From: Methylococcaceae bacterium
GTDB taxonomy: Bacteria; Pseudomonadota; Gammaproteobacteria; Methylococcales; Methylomonadaceae
Length of the DNA stretch: 8,824 bases
Direction of reading: 5' to 3'
Assembly: GCA_947505055.1 (NCBI GenBank)
Contig: CANNLO010000186.1
Location: 1-8,824 of the forward strand
The translations under genes and the position numbers were made by a program. Positions within the stretch are counted from its first letter, which is position 1; each line of letters begins with the position of its first letter. The notes beneath the pieces are model-generated. The model was not told the origin of the DNA. It saw only the letters and a program-made list of their open reading frames with translations, and ran no database searches. Positions 5,852-8,824 of the stretch are shown in pieces.

Positions 5852-6808
5852 GTGATAAATGTTAATAAAACTGCACTTATTTGTGGTGTGAGCGGTCAAG
5901 ATGGCGGTTATCTTGCCCAGCTCTTGTTAAGTAAAGGCTATAAGGTGTGGGGTACGTCAAGAGATGCCCAAGGGTCTGTATTTGGCAATCTGTTGAAGCT
6001 AGGTGTTTTGAGTCAAGTTAAGATTTTGTCTATGGTACCTGAAGATTTTCGTAGTGTTTTTATGGCTATCAAGAAAAGCATGCCGGACGAAATATATTTT
6101 CTTGCTGGTCAATCATCTGTTGGACTTTCTTTTGAACAGCCAGCTGAAACTATTCAGAGTGCAGTGATTGGCACTCTAAACGTGCTCGAAGCGTGTCGCC
6201 TTTTTGATAAACAAATACGGCTTTACCACGCAGGATCAAGTGAGTGTTTTGGAAACACACATGGAGAGCCAGCAAATGAGCTAACGCCATTTAATCCGTG
6301 TAGTCCATACGCAGTTGCCAAGGCATCTGCATGCTTTTTGGTAAATAATTATCGCGATGCATACGGGATGTTTGCTTGCACTGGTATGCTCTTTAATCAT
6401 GAATCACCGTTGCGCCCGACGCGGTTTGTAACGCAAAAAATCGTGCAAGCAGCAAAGCGCATCAGCAACGGTAGCACAGAGAAGTTGTTGTTAGGGCGTT
6501 TAGATATTAGTCGCGACTGGGGATGGGCACCAGATTATGTTGAGGCGATGTGGCTTATGCTTCAACTAGATAGGCCGGTTGATATTGTTATCGCTACAGG
6601 TAGGACGTTTACTCTAGAGAATTTTGTATCACTAGCCTTCGGTGAGTTGGGGCTAAGTTGGCAAGATTATGTTATTCAGGATCATTCTCTTTTCAGACCC
6701 ACTGATATCTTGATAAGCTGTGCTGACCCAACTCAGGCACGGATGATGCTTGGCTGGGAAGCGAAAATAACTATGCCAGAGGTTGTTAAAAGAATGGTTA
6801 GGGAATGA
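5852..6808 (+). CDS. Short GDP-mannose 4,6-dehydratase-family enzyme (copy 2)
   Basis: A second Gmd-family SDR enzyme (318 residues). The nucleotide-binding motif is CGVSGQDG (11-18). Catalytic candidates are S129 and E131 in AGSSECFG (127-134), plus Y153 and K157 in SPYAVAK. Family signatures are GQSSVGLSFEQP (86-97), NHESPLRP (182-189), RDWGWAPDYVEAMW (221-234), IATG (247-250), FRP (281-283) and LGW (300-302). It fits the short, roughly 320-residue subfamily usually annotated as GDP-mannose 4,6-dehydratase, which has a GTSRD segment (34-38) in place of the classical RRxSSxNT loop. One oddity is Phe83 where the family has Asn (YNLAG reads YFLAG). It is clearly homologous to the copy at 1154-2113 but diverged throughout, so not a recent duplication. 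It has its own good ribosome binding site after the IS remnant and a higher G+C content than the genes to its left. The likely role is making GDP-4-keto-6-deoxymannose; a reductase role on that product is an alternative. Confidence 0.83.
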   Translation: MINVNKTALICGVSGQDGGYLAQLLLSKGYKVWGTSRDAQGSVFGNLLKLGVLSQVKILSMVPEDFRSVFMAIKKSMPDEIYFLAGQSSVGLSFEQPAETIQSAVIGTLNVLEACRLFDKQIRLYHAGSSECFGNTHGEPANELTPFNPCSPYAVAKASACFLVNNYRDAYGMFACTGMLFNHESPLRPTRFVTQKIVQAAKRISNGSTEKLLLGRLDISRDWGWAPDYVEAMWLMLQLDRPVDIVIATGRTFTLENFVSLAFGELGLSWQDYVIQDHSLFRPTDILISCADPTQARMMLGWEAKITMPEVVKRMVRE

Positions 6809-6816
6809 TAGGCCGC

Positions 6817-6832
6817 TCACCTTACCCTCCCA
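6817..6832 (+). repeat. Sequence resembling the tip of the IS remnant
   Basis: ACCTTACCCTCCCA at 6819-6832 matches 5606-5619 in 13 of 14 positions in the same orientation, and the T two bases further out also matches. It may be the end of another copy, or chance. No transposase sequence follows it. Confidence 0.3.
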
Positions 6833-6887
6833 TGCGTAAGCGAAAAAAATCGCAATTTCAACACGATTCGGTCGACTATTTTTGATA

Positions 6888-8824
6888 ATGGTAATCATAA
6901 AAGATAATCCCTTTGTTTTTACGGCTGAATCTACCGAGTTAATTCACCCAAAATATCGAACTGATATTGATGGATTACGTGCAATTGCAGTTCTTTTTGT
7001 GGTTGGCTATCATGCGTTTCCACATTGGATTAAGGGTGGTTTTATAGGCGTAGATATTTTTTTTGTAATATCTGGTTTTTTAATATCAACAATTATTTTT
7101 CAGAGCCTTGAAAATAAAAGTTTTAGCTTCTTAAAGTTTTATGGCCGTCGCATTAAACGTATATTTCCTGCATTATTGTTGGTTCTCGTTTTTTGCTATC
7201 TAATTGGATGGCATTTTCTTTTTCAATCAGAATTTAAGCTATTAAATAAGCATATAGGAGCAGGTGCTGGCTTCATATACAATTTTCTGTCTTGGAGTGA
7301 GGCTGGGTATTTTGATATTTCGGCAGATAGAAAGCCACTGCTTCATCTCTGGTCATTGGGGATTGAGGAGCAGTTTTACATTTTTTGGCCATTAATGGCG
7401 TGCCTTGTTTGGAAACTTCGCTTTAGTGTCGTAATGACGACATTCACAATATTAGCTCTAGCACTTGCTTCATTTATATCAAACTTGTGGAGCTTAAATG
7501 GTGATATGGTTGCGGCATTTTACTCACCCTTCGCGCGCTTTTGGGAGTTGCTGATGGGGGTCGCCTTAGCTTATTTTAAATTATTTAATCAGGTATCACT
7601 TGATAAATATAGTTTCAATAATTACACGTTACAATCATGCTGTGGTGCCGTGCTGATTGTGGCAGGTTTCGTACTAATAAATGATGAGAGAATGTTTCCA
7701 GGTTGGTGGGCCCTGCTGCCAACAATTGGGGCTGTATTAATAATTTCTGCAGGTTCACAAGCATGGCTTAATCGCATAGTACTTTCTAACCCTATGCTGG
7801 TGTGGTTTGGATTAATTAGTTTTCCACTTTATTTGTGGCACTGGCCACTTCTCTCATTCCTACGTATAGCATTCGGGGAGGAAGTTCCTGCTCTTGCGAT
7901 AGTTGCCGCAATCCTGGTCTCCATTTTTCTTGCATGGCTGACATATATATTTATTGAAAAACCAATACGATTTAAAAAATTTAATAACGATATTGCTGTT
8001 GCCTGCTTAATATTTCTTATGGCATTGATTGGCATAGTTGCTGTATTCTCGTTTTACAAAGAAAAGAATTCTGGATTAATAAGAACATTTTCCACATTAA
8101 ATCCCCTGTCAACCAGTGGATTTGCTGGAGGGGATCGCGGAAATGCTATCAACGATTGCGGAGTTACTAACCCCGCAGAACAATCACTCTTACCAACATG
8201 CTTAAGAGACTCGCGTGAACCCCCAAAATACGCATTACTAGGGGATAGCAAAGCTTCTGCGCTCTTCCCTGGGTTAATTAGGACATCATCCATTAATGGT
8301 AGATGGTTATTTATCGGCGGCACTGGTTCCAATGGCGCTCCAATTCCTCTTATTTCTGAGGCTAGTAGATATTCACATTTTCAGAAAGTTACAAGAATAG
8401 CCGTCGATAGCATTGCAAAAAATGCTGATATAAAAACTGTGGTACTTGTTACTGCAACTCGGTCACTTTTTAAGTTAAAAACCATTTATTCAATAGATGA
8501 TTTGCCTGAAATTACCGATGCAAACTATAGTGAAGCTTTAACGGGCCTTAAAAATGTTGTTTACAGATTCATAAGCGCGGGAAAGAAAGTTGTAATTGTT
8601 GTAGACAATCCATCATTGCAAGACCCTAGCATATGTTTATCAAGAAATACTGGATCCGAATTAATTAATGGGTTAATTCAAGATAAGAATAATGACAATT
8701 GTAGTATAAGCATTGATAGGCATATTGCTTTATCAGAAAAATATCGAAAACTGCTATACGAAGTTCAGGAGATGAATCCTGAAAATATAAAAATATTTGA
8801 AACATTGTATGATCTCTGCGGCGA
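6888..8824 (+). CDS. OafA-type O-acyltransferase with C-terminal SGNH domain (3' partial)
   Basis: The frame is open from ATG 6888 to the window end (645 codons, no stop), so the C-terminus is missing. Residues 1-390 form an Acyltransferase_3 membrane domain: YRTDIDGLRAIAVLFVVGYH (23-42) contains R31 and H42, the R-x10-H catalytic pattern of OafA-like enzymes. GGFIGVDIFFVISGF (50-64) follows, then PLLHLWSLGIEEQFY and about ten membrane spans, the last near 369-390. A linker with two cysteines (C424, C438) leads to an SGNH domain starting YALLGDSKAS (448-457), with D453 and nucleophile S454. The DxxH block that completes the catalytic set is expected just past the window edge; the sequence ends in LYDLCG, which often lies shortly before it. 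The enzyme should transfer acetyl groups across the inner membrane onto the polysaccharide. The start has little Shine-Dalgarno; TTG 6882 is an alternative, and an in-frame TAA at 6837 limits extension. Confidence 0.9.
   Translation, partial: MVIIKDNPFVFTAESTELIHPKYRTDIDGLRAIAVLFVVGYHAFPHWIKGGFIGVDIFFVISGFLISTIIFQSLENKSFSFLKFYGRRIKRIFPALLLVLVFCYLIGWHFLFQSEFKLLNKHIGAGAGFIYNFLSWSEAGYFDISADRKPLLHLWSLGIEEQFYIFWPLMACLVWKLRFSVVMTTFTILALALASFISNLWSLNGDMVAAFYSPFARFWELLMGVALAYFKLFNQVSLDKYSFNNYTLQSCCGAVLIVAGFVLINDERMFPGWWALLPTIGAVLIISAGSQAWLNRIVLSNPMLVWFGLISFPLYLWHWPLLSFLRIAFGEEVPALAIVAAILVSIFLAWLTYIFIEKPIRFKKFNNDIAVACLIFLMALIGIVAVFSFYKEKNSGLIRTFSTLNPLSTSGFAGGDRGNAINDCGVTNPAEQSLLPTCLRDSREPPKYALLGDSKASALFPGLIRTSSINGRWLFIGGTGSNGAPIPLISEASRYSHFQKVTRIAVDSIAKNADIKTVVLVTATRSLFKLKTIYSIDDLPEITDANYSEALTGLKNVVYRFISAGKKVVIVVDNPSLQDPSICLSRNTGSELINGLIQDKNNDNCSISIDRHIALSEKYRKLLYEVQEMNPENIKIFETLYDLCG

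Noticed and set aside
6842..6855. GCGA-A6-TCGC inverted repeat as a terminator after the second Gmd-like gene.
   Set aside because: A 4-bp stem without a following T-run is too weak to call a terminator.
1..8824. CRISPR arrays, tRNA or rRNA genes, and phage-like systems.
   Set aside because: No regularly spaced repeats, tRNA-like or rRNA-like stretches, or phage genes were seen; nearly the whole window is coding on the + strand.

Overview
The window is part of a surface-polysaccharide (O-antigen or capsule) biosynthesis cluster from an AT-rich Gram-negative bacterium. The genes are all on the + strand and tightly packed. The content is two family-2 glycosyltransferases, a sugar C-methyltransferase, two GDP-mannose 4,6-dehydratase-like enzymes, a polytopic Wzy/O-antigen-ligase-type protein and an OafA-type acyltransferase. 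A remnant of an IS3-family transposase resembles insertion sequences I associate with Betaproteobacteria, so a betaproteobacterium is my weak best guess; a gammaproteobacterium is not excluded.

Layout. 1-94: a probable C-terminal tail of an upstream gene and a short spacer. 95-4286: four genes in a near-continuous run, namely glycosyltransferase (abequosyltransferase-like), short Gmd-like dehydratase, sugar C-methyltransferase and rhamnosyltransferase-like glycosyltransferase. 4280-5578: Wzy-like membrane protein, whose likely start overlaps the preceding gene by 7 bases. 5579-5851: the only long gene-free gap (273 bases), holding the left end and truncated orfA of an IS3-family element. 5852-6808: second short Gmd-like enzyme, with its own good ribosome binding site and a higher G+C content. 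6809-6887: short spacer with a sequence resembling the tip of the IS remnant. 6888-8824: OafA-like acyltransferase with an N-terminal membrane domain and a C-terminal SGNH domain, open through the window edge.

How the genes may work together (inference). Gmd-type dehydration of GDP-mannose gives a 4-keto-6-deoxy sugar nucleotide, the kind of keto sugar that C-methyltransferases of the TylC3/NovU/TcaB9 family use. The product would be a C-methyl-branched 6-deoxyhexose on GDP, of the virenose type. The two glycosyltransferases would build the repeat unit on the lipid carrier, the Wzy-like protein would polymerise it, and the acyltransferase would O-acylate it. No flippase (Wzx), initiating transferase or obvious dedicated C4 reductase lies within the window, so the pathway is incomplete here.
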